Assembly (NCBI GenBank): GCA_964419255.1
Contig: CAYQOU010000058.1
Coordinates: forward strand, 1 to 27,756
Direction of reading: 5' to 3'
Source: CAZPHU01 sp964419255
GTDB lineage: Bacteria > Fibrobacterota > Chitinivibrionia > Chitinivibrionales > CAYFVL01
Length of the DNA: 27,756 nt
The notes under the pieces were generated by a model. That model was given only the letters and a program-made list of their open reading frames with translations. It did not search any database and had not been told where the DNA came from. The position numbers and the translations under genes were made by a program. Shown here in pieces: positions 15,258 through 24,716 of this stretch; within the stretch, counting starts at the first letter, position 1; the number at the start of each line of letters is the position of its first letter.

Positions 15258-17054
15258 TCAACGGCTACCTTTTGTCTCGCCCCACAACTTCTGACGAAGT
15301 CCCGTCGTTCTCTCTATAGATTTCGATACAACCGACCTCAGTACATCCTCACTCCCGACAACATCCACCCTACTTTTGGCACGGGTAATACCTGTATACA
15401 GTAGTTCTCTTGTCAATACGGGAGATTCCTGCGGGGGCAGCACCAGCATAACATGATCGAACTCCGATCCCTGACTTTTATGAATGGTCATGGCATAGGC
15501 GGTTTCATGGGAGGGAAGGCGGGAGGGGGAGATGGCCCGATACTCGCCTTTGCTGGTGGCAAAAACAGCAGATTCCTCTCCAGTGAGTTTTCGCGTAATG
15601 ACTCCTATATCACCATTAAACAGATTGAGATTATAATCGTTTCGGGTGATCATCACCGGTTTTCCTTCGTACCACAGACTATCACCATGAATGAGTTTTC
15701 TCTGATAAAGCAGTTTTTCTATCGCTGCATTTATCGCATATACGCCGGATGGTCCATTGCGCAGCGCGCATAAGATTCTGAATCTTTCCAGTGATTCAAA
15801 AAGGGCTTCTACGGTAGGTGCCTCAAACAGAGACTCATAGAATGGCAAAACGGTCTCGACAAACGTTCGAGTGGTATCCAGATGATCAGAGAAATCCAAA
15901 AGGCACACGCGTTTACTTTCGTCATTTGATATTATCTTAACGACTTCCTCAGGATTGCCGTTTCGCACCTGCTCACTGACACGTGCGATATTTTCATTGA
16001 AGCGAAACACCGTGCGAAGCTCGATCAGGCAATCAGACAGAGGATGAGCCGATTGGTCGGAGGGAATTTCAAGACCGGCGATCTGGCTGACAAACTCGGC
16101 GAATTCGGGCGTAAACCGTCCGACCTCTCGATCGGGGCAGAGATCACCCAGGACCGCACCGGGCTCTACCGACGCCAGCTGGAAACGGTCTCCGAGAAGT
16201 ATCAGACGACACTCCGGGGATATCGCTTCAAGCAGCTGGTGTATGAGAGTGATGTCGATCATGGAGGCTTCATCTACGACGATTACATCGGCGGGAACAG
16301 GGTTTTCGCTTGTATATCTGAAACCACCGGCTCCTGCACCGAGCAGGCGGTGGATGGTTGTGGCTTCGGTCGGAAGTGACAGACTGGGTACATTGGCTGC
16401 AGCGGCTTTGTGAAGCGATTCACGAAGACGGTTTGCAGCCTTTCCGGTTGGTGCTGCGCATGCGATACGCAGTGATGTGGGGGCGCTGAGAGTGATAAGC
16501 ACCTGAAGTATATTTGCTGCGGTGGTGGTTTTTCCGGTTCCCGGCCCCCCGGTAACAACGCACAGCGATCGGCTGGCGGCCGATATGGCAGCAGTTTTCT
16601 GCCAGATTAGTCGATCCCCGGCTTCGAACAGCTGATCCAGAAGGGGCGACAGCGGTTGACTGGATGGTATCGGATTGTGTTCTGCTTTCTGTATGAGAAT
16701 GTCTGCAATGCGCCTCTCTGCAATCCAGAAACGGTAGAGATACAGCCGTGATCCGTCCAGAATAAGCGGCTTAAAATCTCCGGGTGTGCCGACTGTCTCA
16801 TATTGTTTTAGCAGTTTAGGCCATGTGTCGGGAGATGGAAGTTGATGAAGCGTTCTGTCGGTGAGGAGAGTGCCGGGGATATCATGGAGGTCGACACATA
16901 CATGCCCTTCCGTTCCGGCTTTCGATGCCAGAGCCGCAGCGTAGAAAAATTCATCTGCCTGCGTGCCTTGAAGATTGCACATAAATCGGGCAAAGTGTTT
17001 ATCTATCGGGGAAAAAAAATCTTCTGTCCCGTTATGGTTTTCTTTAACATTCAT
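15258..17054 (-). CDS. recD: Exodeoxyribonuclease V (RecBCD) alpha subunit, 5'-3' helicase RecD
   Basis: RecD is the fast 5'-3' helicase motor of RecBCD, which processes double-strand DNA ends for recombination and degrades foreign linear DNA. At 598 aa it is close to E. coli RecD (608). After an N-terminal domain (1-145), Walker A is VTGGPGTGKTTTA (167-179), followed by APTGKAANRL (201-210), VVDEASMID (259-267) and LGDRFQLASVEPGAVLGDL (287-305). Near the C-terminus lie AMTIHKSQGSEF and YTGITRAKSRVDVVG. Its ATG overlaps the recB stop as ATGA. Only one motor core is present and the N-terminus is short, so it is RecD1 and not the stand-alone RecD2. Confidence 0.96.
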   Translation of the reverse strand: MNVKENHNGTEDFFSPIDKHFARFMCNLQGTQADEFFYAAALASKAGTEGHVCVDLHDIPGTLLTDRTLHQLPSPDTWPKLLKQYETVGTPGDFKPLILDGSRLYLYRFWIAERRIADILIQKAEHNPIPSSQPLSPLLDQLFEAGDRLIWQKTAAISAASRSLCVVTGGPGTGKTTTAANILQVLITLSAPTSLRIACAAPTGKAANRLRESLHKAAAANVPSLSLPTEATTIHRLLGAGAGGFRYTSENPVPADVIVVDEASMIDITLIHQLLEAISPECRLILLGDRFQLASVEPGAVLGDLCPDREVGRFTPEFAEFVSQIAGLEIPSDQSAHPLSDCLIELRTVFRFNENIARVSEQVRNGNPEEVVKIISNDESKRVCLLDFSDHLDTTRTFVETVLPFYESLFEAPTVEALFESLERFRILCALRNGPSGVYAINAAIEKLLYQRKLIHGDSLWYEGKPVMITRNDYNLNLFNGDIGVITRKLTGEESAVFATSKGEYRAISPSRLPSHETAYAMTIHKSQGSEFDHVMLVLPPQESPVLTRELLYTGITRAKSRVDVVGSEDVLRSVVSKSIERTTGLRQKLWGETKGSR

Positions 17055-20000
17055 GATAGAAGTTCCTGGCGCAATGATTCAATAAGCCCGGCGGGAGGCT
17101 TGTCGAAAAAGATACCACTTTCCATACCTTGTTGCGGTGAGAGGCCGCGTAAAAACAGATACAGTACTCCGCCAAAGTCCTTTTCGTACCGGTAATCGGG
17201 AAGCCGCAGGGCAAGGTACCGGTCAAGCGCCAGAGTGTATAGATAGTACTGAAGGAAATAGTATTCCTCCGTCATGGCGCGAGCCAGAGCATCCGGTCGG
17301 TAGTCTTCAAAATCGTATCCCAGGAAGTTTGATTTCCAGTCGAGAAGGTAATACTTGTCGTCGCAGGTGAAGACCAGATCGATGAATCCATGCATGTGGC
17401 CGCCGGCCGGGCTGAAATCCAGTCTTCCGATCGCTTCCGGTATACTGTCGATAACCCCGGAGCCGGTGAATCGGTTCAGAATGGATGACAGCGATTGCGG
17501 TGATATGCTTTGTATCGGATAATAAAATTCAAGCTCATTGAGTCGGTTGTCGGATGTCAGCATCGAAAGGCTGAATGACTGAGTGTCGGCTGTAAGCTCA
17601 ACCGAACGGATTGTGTTCAGAAATTGTTTAATTACCGGAAACCATTGATTATCATAACCAAACTGGTTGAGTTTATGGCCGATAAGCTCATCATCTATCT
17701 CATCGTCGTTATTGGTAAAGTCGGTGTTCTCGAGAAGCGAGTGGAAGAAGGTACCTGCCTGAGCGCCACGGGGAAAAGTAAACATGGAAAGTGTATGCAC
17801 CGGCGGGGCAACCTCATTGCGGGCTGTTGAAAGAAACGGAAGCGACAGAGTATCTTCGTCATAGTCTGCGCTCTGCTCATCGGCCGGTTTATGGCGGGTC
17901 AATGAGGTAAAACTGCTTAGGCCATGGGAGGGGACATCCATTCGCGACATGCGTCGGCAAAACAGAAACTCCATCGAACTGCTTGTGGGCGCAAGCTTTG
18001 GTACCGGCGGCTTTTCCCGGATCTCTGTAACGGTGATTGTGCCGTGAGAATCTTGGGCTCGTTTGTGGATATCCGCAAGCCGCTGTTGATCGGAAAGGGA
18101 TGCGACATGTTTTTCCAGCTGTGCAACAAAATCGAAAGATTCGCCGCTTACACCATTATGATGGAAAACGTAAGCCGGAGCCGCACTGTCGGCCTGGTTG
18201 AATCTTCCCCAGACCATGTAGCAGCGGCATCGCGCACGTGTAAGTGCTACATAAAAAAGCCGGATATTTTCGGCCAGCTGTTCCTGTTTTGCGCGGGCAC
18301 TGTTACGGGCAAAGTTGTCGGAGCCCATGTCACAGCATTGCTGCAGGTTGTCGTCATGGAACAGCACCATTGTGCTGTCTACAAAGCTTGACCGCCAGAG
18401 AAAGGGGCAGAATACTATCGGGTACTCCAAGCCTTTGGATGAGTGAATGGTTACCAGCTGAACCGCATCATCATCGCTTTCCAGGCGAAGCTCATGTTCG
18501 AGCAGTCGGGGGGATGAGGGGTCGCACTGGGTTGCAAGCCACTGAATCAGCTGAGGCATATTCATGTGCTGATGCACGCACGTCTGTTGAAGTAGCTCGA
18601 TAAGCTGAAGCAGGTTGGTTATTCTGCGCTCTCCGTCGGAGAAGCTGAGAAGACGTTTACGGATGCCGTAGATGTGCAGGCAGTGAGTGATCATAGACAT
18701 AAAGCTAAATCTGCGCCACAGCTCATGAAAATGCCTGAACCGCTCCAGTATCTTTTCATATTCATGCTCAGATTCCATGCATCGAATCATCCGTTCCCCG
18801 TCATAGCCTATCAGGGACGTTGTCAGCGCGGTGCGAACCTTTCGTTCATCATAGGGTGCGGCTATTGCGCTTAGCAGTCTGAGCAGGTCATGTGCCTCGT
18901 CGGTGTCGAATACGTTACCGGCGCTTTGCAGGACTGCAGGGATATTCGACTCCGCAAGCGCCTGCTTTACCTGTCGTGCTTCATCTTTTGTGCCGACCAG
19001 GACGGCTATATCTCCCGGCCTCAATTCTCTTGTGCCAAGGCGGGCTTTTCCTTGTTGCGCAAGAATCAGCAACCTGCCGATCTCGGCAGACACACATGAC
19101 ACAATAAGAGGTTTGGCATTAGTCTTTCCGATAGCTCTGCCGCGGTAGGAAAACCGGTCGCTGGAAAAATACCAAACATGAAACGGTACGTTTTCTTCGT
19201 TATCAATGACAAGAGGCGTCTCATAAGTCCTGTCCGGCGATGATACCGGTTGGAATGGGATGTCTCTTTCATATATAAATGGCGCTTCGATACCAGAAAA
19301 AACCGTATTTACTGCAGTGATAAGTCGTGGGTCCGAACGATAGTTTGTACCCAGTGTAAATCGTTGATCGGCTGCGCGGGCTGCCTGCATGTATGTAAAA
19401 ATATCCGCACCGCGAAAACTGTATATTGCCTGTTTGGGATCTCCGATGAGGTATAGAGTGCGTTTTTTGCCCTCGAAAAGAGCATTGAAAATCGCATACT
19501 GTATACTGTCCGTGTCCTGAAATTCATCGATAAGTGCGGCACTGTATCGGTTGCGTACCGTCTCGATCACCTGCTGTTTGCGAAAACTGTTGAGAGCCTC
19601 AAGCATAAGGATGAGCAGATCATCGAAAGTATGGATGTTTTTTCGTTGTTTTTCTAACCGCAGTCGCGTGCGTATGTATGGTATTGCTTTTATCTGCAAG
19701 GCCAGAAGCCGGCGGTCGAACTCTTCGCACAACTGCCGGGACGTATCCTGAAGCTGTTGAGCAAGATCAAAAAAATCATGCGCCGGTGCGTTTGCTCCTT
19801 TGCACTCTTGTCGTATCATGGAAGAGGTCAGGCGCTCGAAACCGTCAAAAAGATCAGGGTCGGCGGTTGTGCGGGTAAAGAAACGATCGGTGATCTGGAA
19901 AAGGTTATGAAGAGTCCTGGTTTGGTATTTTCGTCGAACAAGATGCGGCCAGCTGAGCAGGATCGACTGGATGGACTCTTTATCCTGCTGCCAGCTCTCT

Positions 20001-20656
20001 TTGGCTTTATTAAACGCCTGCATGAATGACTGCTCCGATGCCTCACTGTCGACCTCCGTTGTCTCCGGCATGAAAGAGATATGGGGTTGTCCCACCAGCG
20101 AACGAGCGATATTAACAAATGTGTCGACGCTGTATGAGTTTTTCAACATATACTGAATGAGAATGGGAGAAGCTCCATAGAAGGTATCACGCCAGAAATC
20201 CTGCGCGGCAGCCAGAACAAGCCCCTGCGAATCGGTGTGCAGCTCTGTGTCAAAGCGGACGCCCGTTTCGAAGGCGTGTTCCTGAAGAATGCGCTGACAA
20301 AAGCCATGGATTGTGAAAATCGCCGCCTGGTCAAAAGAGCGCAGAGCCGATTCCAGCAGGTTTGTTATCTGTTCCGGTGGTGCCAGGCTGAGAAGGTAAG
20401 AGGTGATTTCGTCGCAGTTTTGCGGATCGATCGGCATTGTCAGAAGCGAATGAATCAGATTCCGGATGCGGCTGCGAAGTTCTTCGGTTGCGGCTTCGGT
20501 AAACGTAACCACCAGAATCGATTCAACCGGTATTCGGCGCTCAAGCAGCAGACGGAGGTAAAGATAGCTGATTGTGTAGGTTTTACCTGTTCCGGCACTC
20601 GCCTCGATAAGGTTTGTCCCGGTAAGAGGGCAGGTTGTAAGGTTAAGCAGTTTCAT
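17051..20656 (-). CDS. recB: Exodeoxyribonuclease V (RecBCD) beta subunit, helicase-nuclease RecB
   Basis: RecB (1201 aa; E. coli 1180) is the 3'-5' helicase and only nuclease of the RecBCD complex. The superfamily 1 helicase begins with Walker A IEASAGTGKTYT (17-28). Walker B is LIDEFQDTD, followed by IGDPKQAIYSFRGAD, the SF1 motif TIHSSKGLEYPIVF and FYVALTRARCR. The C-terminal RecB nuclease domain has GFIDLVF (Asp1093), LLDWKSN (Asp1106, Lys1108) and QYYLYTLAL (Gln1136). All metal and catalytic residues seen in active RecB nucleases are intact. The gene overlaps recC by 4 nt upstream and recD by 4 nt downstream (ATGA in both), so the three are translationally coupled in the order C-B-D. The protease gene found between recC and recB in E. 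coli is absent. Confidence 0.97.
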   Translation of the reverse strand: MKLLNLTTCPLTGTNLIEASAGTGKTYTISYLYLRLLLERRIPVESILVVTFTEAATEELRSRIRNLIHSLLTMPIDPQNCDEITSYLLSLAPPEQITNLLESALRSFDQAAIFTIHGFCQRILQEHAFETGVRFDTELHTDSQGLVLAAAQDFWRDTFYGASPILIQYMLKNSYSVDTFVNIARSLVGQPHISFMPETTEVDSEASEQSFMQAFNKAKESWQQDKESIQSILLSWPHLVRRKYQTRTLHNLFQITDRFFTRTTADPDLFDGFERLTSSMIRQECKGANAPAHDFFDLAQQLQDTSRQLCEEFDRRLLALQIKAIPYIRTRLRLEKQRKNIHTFDDLLILMLEALNSFRKQQVIETVRNRYSAALIDEFQDTDSIQYAIFNALFEGKKRTLYLIGDPKQAIYSFRGADIFTYMQAARAADQRFTLGTNYRSDPRLITAVNTVFSGIEAPFIYERDIPFQPVSSPDRTYETPLVIDNEENVPFHVWYFSSDRFSYRGRAIGKTNAKPLIVSCVSAEIGRLLILAQQGKARLGTRELRPGDIAVLVGTKDEARQVKQALAESNIPAVLQSAGNVFDTDEAHDLLRLLSAIAAPYDERKVRTALTTSLIGYDGERMIRCMESEHEYEKILERFRHFHELWRRFSFMSMITHCLHIYGIRKRLLSFSDGERRITNLLQLIELLQQTCVHQHMNMPQLIQWLATQCDPSSPRLLEHELRLESDDDAVQLVTIHSSKGLEYPIVFCPFLWRSSFVDSTMVLFHDDNLQQCCDMGSDNFARNSARAKQEQLAENIRLFYVALTRARCRCYMVWGRFNQADSAAPAYVFHHNGVSGESFDFVAQLEKHVASLSDQQRLADIHKRAQDSHGTITVTEIREKPPVPKLAPTSSSMEFLFCRRMSRMDVPSHGLSSFTSLTRHKPADEQSADYDEDTLSLPFLSTARNEVAPPVHTLSMFTFPRGAQAGTFFHSLLENTDFTNNDDEIDDELIGHKLNQFGYDNQWFPVIKQFLNTIRSVELTADTQSFSLSMLTSDNRLNELEFYYPIQSISPQSLSSILNRFTGSGVIDSIPEAIGRLDFSPAGGHMHGFIDLVFTCDDKYYLLDWKSNFLGYDFEDYRPDALARAMTEEYYFLQYYLYTLALDRYLALRLPDYRYEKDFGGVLYLFLRGLSPQQGMESGIFFDKPPAGLIESLRQELLS

Positions 20657-23600
20657 TGCAACAGGTCTCCCTCCCTTTCACAATCATACAACGGCTCGAA
20701 AAGGCTCATCGCCAGCGCCCCGAAATCTTTATCCAGCGGTATCTGTTCCCCGAAATACAACGAATTATAGGAGTCTTCACATTCTCCGGGAGTATAGCCG
20801 TTACCCAGCCAGGTCTGAAGAGCTCTTTTCAGGGCGTCTTTCTCATAACGTCGTTGTACCAGAATGCTTTCTGCATAGGAATGGGAGCTTTCAGGAAAGA
20901 AACGGATAACCTCCTGCATACCCTGACGGTAGAGCTGTATCAAATTGTCCAGTACGACAGGTGCATTTTCGACAGGTGAATAGAAAAGTACCTGTTCGCT
21001 TTCCCGTCTTTCCCCTTTGACATACTTGCTCGTAGTACCGATATGCACGGTAGTGCGGGGCAGTTCGCTGCGGTTGGCGGCATTGAGTATCACGTGCCGT
21101 ATCCATGTATCGATTCTGTCTTTGGGCTTTATATGAGCATAGCGGTAGCGAAGATGACGGTTGGCGCAGATCTGACTCAATCGTCCGTGCAAACGGTAAT
21201 CCTCCGTTTCAATCCGCACATCTGCATACATCTTATTCTCATGGCAAGAGGCTGCGCGTATTATATCGGCGACATGCGATACGTTTACCACCAGCCGGTC
21301 GAAATAGCAGCTCCCAACGGTACCATGTGGCAGGATTCCCATTCCGCGTACAACATAATGCAACTCGTCTGCAGATACTCCCTTAAGCGCCTTTTCCAAG
21401 AGGAATTGCTCCAGGCTGTACTTATCGAGAGGTGCCAGTGCAAATGGTTCATCCGATTCGATTATTGTGTTGTCCAGCTCCAGTCGGATCCCAAACTGCG
21501 CCCGCAGGAAAGTGCGTACCGGATGGCGGAAGAAACCGCAGAACTCATCGATGGTGACATCGAGTTTTCTTTTTCCGATGATGACCGGCGCAGGACCTGA
21601 AAGAAACAGGGACCGACGGTTACTTTCCAGTCGTGAGGTTGCTGCTTCGTAGTTGTCGGTCGAATAACTGAACAGACGTGCGTGGTCGGTCAGCGCATCG
21701 GCGCTGAAGTAAAGTGAGCTGAAAGGGTGCAGCGGATGCCGGGTAAAAATCATTTCACCTACGGACTCATGCTTTTTTGTCGCCGGTTTGTAAAAACGGT
21801 CGATATAGTCCATCATTTCACTGACCACCACCGATGGCGGTATGTCGCTATTGTCATCGGCATTACGACCGGTATAGCTCAGGTAGAGGACATCCCGGGC
21901 CGAAAGGATCGTTTCCAGAAAAAGGTATCGGTCATCTTTGCGAAGGTTTCGATCCCCGTCTCGTGGGTATCGGACTGTCAGATCAAACTGCGGTTTCTTA
22001 TCGATTCGCGGATATGACCGGTCGTTTAATCCCAAAACGCAGACGACTCGAAAAGGGATGCTGCGCATAGGCAGCATGGAGCAGAATGTTATCCCTCCGC
22101 TTAGAAAACCACTGCCGGGAACGGGGGACGTCAACTGCGGATCGATCTGTTGACGAATGACATCGAGCGGAATTTTCTGATCGCATCCAGAGGTCGACTG
22201 CTGTACCGAAAGGTCGGTAAGAATAGTGGTCAGAGCCGCGGCGGAGCGGTCCCGTTCGGATCCTGCAAAAAATGTATCGGCAACGGTAAGCAGCCGTCGC
22301 GACCACTCCGTCAATGTGTACGAACCGCTTAGATCTTTCTTTGCAGAGAAGAGACTCTCCAAAAATTCTGCCAGATTGCCCAGAGTTATCGCTTCGGTAG
22401 AGTTTATTTGACAGGCGGGCAAAATATCTCTCACCATCCGCTCGTCACCATCTCCCATGGCGTAGCTGAGAAAAAGCCTGTCCATACCGGCACGCCAGGT
22501 GTTCTGATGTGTAGACGTTATGCCTTGCTGTTCGCGATGGCTTTTGTCTATCCCCCAACGTATGCGGGTGGTTTCAATCCACTGGCGAACGACCGAGATA
22601 TCGGAATCGGTAAAAGAAAACCGTTTTTGTACGGCCGGAGATTCAAGCAGAGCAAGAATATCGGGAGCGGTAAACGAACTCTTAATGAGGTCGAGCAGAA
22701 GGAGAAAATCATCGATGACACGCTGATTGGTTCGTATTGGACGATCGGCCAGACTGAAAGGAAGCGATGGAATGTTTTCCTGCTCTGACTCAAAAACCGC
22801 CTGAATACAGGGGGCATACGTTTCAATGTCAGGCGTCATCACCACGATATCGGACGGACTGAGTGCAGGATCTTCATCCAGGAATCGAAGTATATGATCG
22901 TGCAGCACCTCCACCTCACGCATTGCGCTAAATGATGAGTGTATCTGCACCGACCGGTCATCTTCGGAAACAGCCGTGCGGGAATTGGGGACATTCAGAA
23001 TCAAAAGGTCGTGTTGAATATGTTCAAGCAGAGTATGTGGTGTCTGGTCGGTGAAGAGCTGATGTTCGCTACAGTCAAGATCGTGAAGCATGCTGAGAAA
23101 TTCCCGGCCGTGATCTCCCAGGGATGCGAGAAGCGGATTGCCCGACTCCATGTGCATATCGGCAAGACTATGCTTCTTCCGCGAAGATTTTGCAGCCTTG
23201 CGGGATAGTTTCTTCTCCGATACGATATCATCCCAAAACTCACCGCAGGGGTTGAGTACAAACAGCCTGAAATCAATCACCGACGACAGTGCGGCGAATA
23301 TATCCATATGGAAACGGGGAAGAGAGGATATGCCGAATACGTGTACCCGTGAAGGCAGTCGATTTCGGGGAAGTTCTCCTTGTGCAAGGGCATCATACAG
23401 TTTACGGCGAAGTGCCACTCGGTGGAGGGGTTGCGTATCACCAAGCATGTTCCAGAGCCTGGCCTGCCACTGCTCATCCGGATCATCCCCAATCTGGCTT
23501 GTCTCCCATGCATCGATAAGATCGGGACGAAAGACCGCATACTGATCGAATGTGTCGGCAATTCTTCTGGAAAGCTGAAACTGCTTTATCTGCGAAGAAT

Positions 23601-23946
23601 CCTCATGGATATAACTTTTTATCGGATCAAACAGCGGCTCATCGGGAAGATTGCAGATACGGTCAAACAGCCGCCAGGTGAGAATATCTCTGTCCACCGG
23701 GGATCGCTCGGGCAGACCGGGAAAAAACGCGTCGAAAATCGAGGCGATCAGCGCATTGGGAAAGGGAAAATCGATATTAGCACATATTCCCAGAGTCCGG
23801 GACAGTGACAGAGCGATATAGCGCTGCATCCCCCGGCTTTCCACCACGACCGTTTCGGGCTGCATCGGTCTGCTGAGAGTAGAGGAGATACTTTTGGCAA
23901 GTTGATCGATGAGAACTTCGAGGCGGTTACTGGTATATAGTTGCAT
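20653..23946 (-). CDS. recC: Exodeoxyribonuclease V (RecBCD) gamma subunit RecC
   Basis: RecC holds RecB and RecD together, splits the DNA strands and in E. coli scans for Chi. The 1097-aa protein has family landmarks: YTSNRLEVL at the N-terminus, FGISSLPRFHMDIFAAL (about 200-220), FVLNPCGEFWDD, HSSFSAMREVEVLHDHI and VMTPDIETYAPCI. As expected for RecC, the helicase-like domains lack intact Walker motifs. The ATG at 23946 is chosen because E. coli RecC also starts just before its SNRLDVL motif. A frame extension to a GTG at 23979 exists, but neither start has a clear ribosome binding site. RecC is the first gene of the recCBD operon. Which Chi sequence this complex would recognise cannot be inferred. 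Confidence 0.95.
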   Translation of the reverse strand: MQLYTSNRLEVLIDQLAKSISSTLSRPMQPETVVVESRGMQRYIALSLSRTLGICANIDFPFPNALIASIFDAFFPGLPERSPVDRDILTWRLFDRICNLPDEPLFDPIKSYIHEDSSQIKQFQLSRRIADTFDQYAVFRPDLIDAWETSQIGDDPDEQWQARLWNMLGDTQPLHRVALRRKLYDALAQGELPRNRLPSRVHVFGISSLPRFHMDIFAALSSVIDFRLFVLNPCGEFWDDIVSEKKLSRKAAKSSRKKHSLADMHMESGNPLLASLGDHGREFLSMLHDLDCSEHQLFTDQTPHTLLEHIQHDLLILNVPNSRTAVSEDDRSVQIHSSFSAMREVEVLHDHILRFLDEDPALSPSDIVVMTPDIETYAPCIQAVFESEQENIPSLPFSLADRPIRTNQRVIDDFLLLLDLIKSSFTAPDILALLESPAVQKRFSFTDSDISVVRQWIETTRIRWGIDKSHREQQGITSTHQNTWRAGMDRLFLSYAMGDGDERMVRDILPACQINSTEAITLGNLAEFLESLFSAKKDLSGSYTLTEWSRRLLTVADTFFAGSERDRSAAALTTILTDLSVQQSTSGCDQKIPLDVIRQQIDPQLTSPVPGSGFLSGGITFCSMLPMRSIPFRVVCVLGLNDRSYPRIDKKPQFDLTVRYPRDGDRNLRKDDRYLFLETILSARDVLYLSYTGRNADDNSDIPPSVVVSEMMDYIDRFYKPATKKHESVGEMIFTRHPLHPFSSLYFSADALTDHARLFSYSTDNYEAATSRLESNRRSLFLSGPAPVIIGKRKLDVTIDEFCGFFRHPVRTFLRAQFGIRLELDNTIIESDEPFALAPLDKYSLEQFLLEKALKGVSADELHYVVRGMGILPHGTVGSCYFDRLVVNVSHVADIIRAASCHENKMYADVRIETEDYRLHGRLSQICANRHLRYRYAHIKPKDRIDTWIRHVILNAANRSELPRTTVHIGTTSKYVKGERRESEQVLFYSPVENAPVVLDNLIQLYRQGMQEVIRFFPESSHSYAESILVQRRYEKDALKRALQTWLGNGYTPGECEDSYNSLYFGEQIPLDKDFGALAMSLFEPLYDCEREGDLLQ

Positions 23947-23988
23947 AGAGGCGGTTTTTTCGGTCTGATAATTTCCCACACCCCAATC

Positions 23989-24023
23989 GAGCGAATCGCC
24001 GCGAGAGAATCGCTCAGATCAGG
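23989..24023 (+). repeat. Intergenic hairpin repeat, copy D (best-formed)
   Basis: GAGCGAATCGCCGCGAGAGA is followed by ATCGCTCAGATCAGG. GAGCGA and TCGCTC form the outer arms, and TCGC-C-GCGA forms a nested palindrome. The 14-nt core GCGAGAGAATCGCT is identical to copy E. It lies upstream of recC. Confidence 0.65.
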
Positions 24024-24116
24024 CTACAATGATGTTATAAAGATACCATATTTGACGGTGCTGAGTCAGCAGGGGTGAGAAAAAAAGCAAGAATGCCAAA
24101 AAACAGGCAATAAACA

Positions 24117-24139
24117 CCATAACCGCTGAATGGTTATGG
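24117..24139 (-). terminator. Hairpin downstream of the DUF2007 gene
   Basis: CCATAACC and GGTTATGG form a perfect 8-bp stem with a 7-nt loop. On the minus strand a T-rich stretch (TGTTTATTGCCTGTTTTTT) follows. It lies 218 nt past the gene's stop, so its role as that gene's terminator is uncertain. Confidence 0.35.
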
Positions 24140-24356
24140 ATGAAAATGCTTCTTGAGATTGTTTACACTCCCTGGGCGGGATTATAAGCAAACCCGTTTC
24201 TCACAAGAAAGCGCAGAATTCTTCGATTCGGGTCGACTTTGCGGGAGCATAATGAATCGTATCAATTTAAACGGCACTTTGTTGTACTCGATAAGATTCA
24301 GAAGATGGACTCTCATCTGCATTATAACCATAAATTGCATCCGGTTCCTGTCCAAC

Positions 24357-24716
24357 TCAGGTATACCATTTCATCCCGCACTCGGCACAGACGCGAACGG
24401 TTACACCAACATAGAATATCTTCTCCACGAGGTTTTTCGCATAGATATCGATATTCAGGGATTCACAACGGGGACATCGGGTCTCCAGGGCCAGCTTCTC
24501 CTTATTCCTGCGGGCGGCTTCCTTTTCGTTGAAACAATCTACGATACTGCATGCCGATGCAGAATCCTTATTTGCGACCTGTACCTGATGAAACATCATT
24601 CCGCCCAGAAACCTGGGAAGTCCCTGTCTTTTAGCCGCGGCATCGATGCCGGCTTTTTCGAGGAGACTTTTCAGCTCGAAAGCTTCATCACGGGTAAGAT
24701 ATTTTGCGACAATCAT
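24357..24716 (-). CDS. DUF2007-domain protein with C-terminal zinc ribbon
   Basis: This 119-aa protein begins MIVAKYLTRDEAFELKSLLE, the usual beta-alpha start of the DUF2007 (putative signal-transducing) family, whose role is unknown. Residues 1-65 form that domain. Residues 81-113 carry two Cys pairs, CPRC (81-84) and CAEC (110-113), which should bind one Zn2+. The start at 24716 is chosen because the domain begins there; a longer frame to 24839 adds a hydrophobic stretch unlike the family and no ribosome binding site. A weak AAGAG lies 8 nt before the chosen ATG. It stands alone, upstream of recC on the same strand but 410 bp away. Confidence 0.75.
   Translation of the reverse strand: MIVAKYLTRDEAFELKSLLEKAGIDAAAKRQGLPRFLGGMMFHQVQVANKDSASACSIVDCFNEKEAARRNKEKLALETRCPRCESLNIDIYAKNLVEKIFYVGVTVRVCAECGMKWYT

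Larger units (their letters stand above)
23947..24356. other. Intergenic region upstream of recC
   Basis: This 410-bp gap lies between two minus-strand genes. It contains copy D of the dispersed repeat (23989-24023) about 45 nt upstream of the recC start and a separate hairpin at 24117-24139. The long plus-strand frame starting at 24153 is antisense to the DUF2007 gene and is not annotated. No clear promoter pair for recC was found. Confidence 0.5.

Noticed and set aside
15258..23979. Reading recCBD as part of a new anti-phage system
   Set aside because: All three proteins match ordinary RecBCD in length and motifs, and no accessory defence gene is adjacent.
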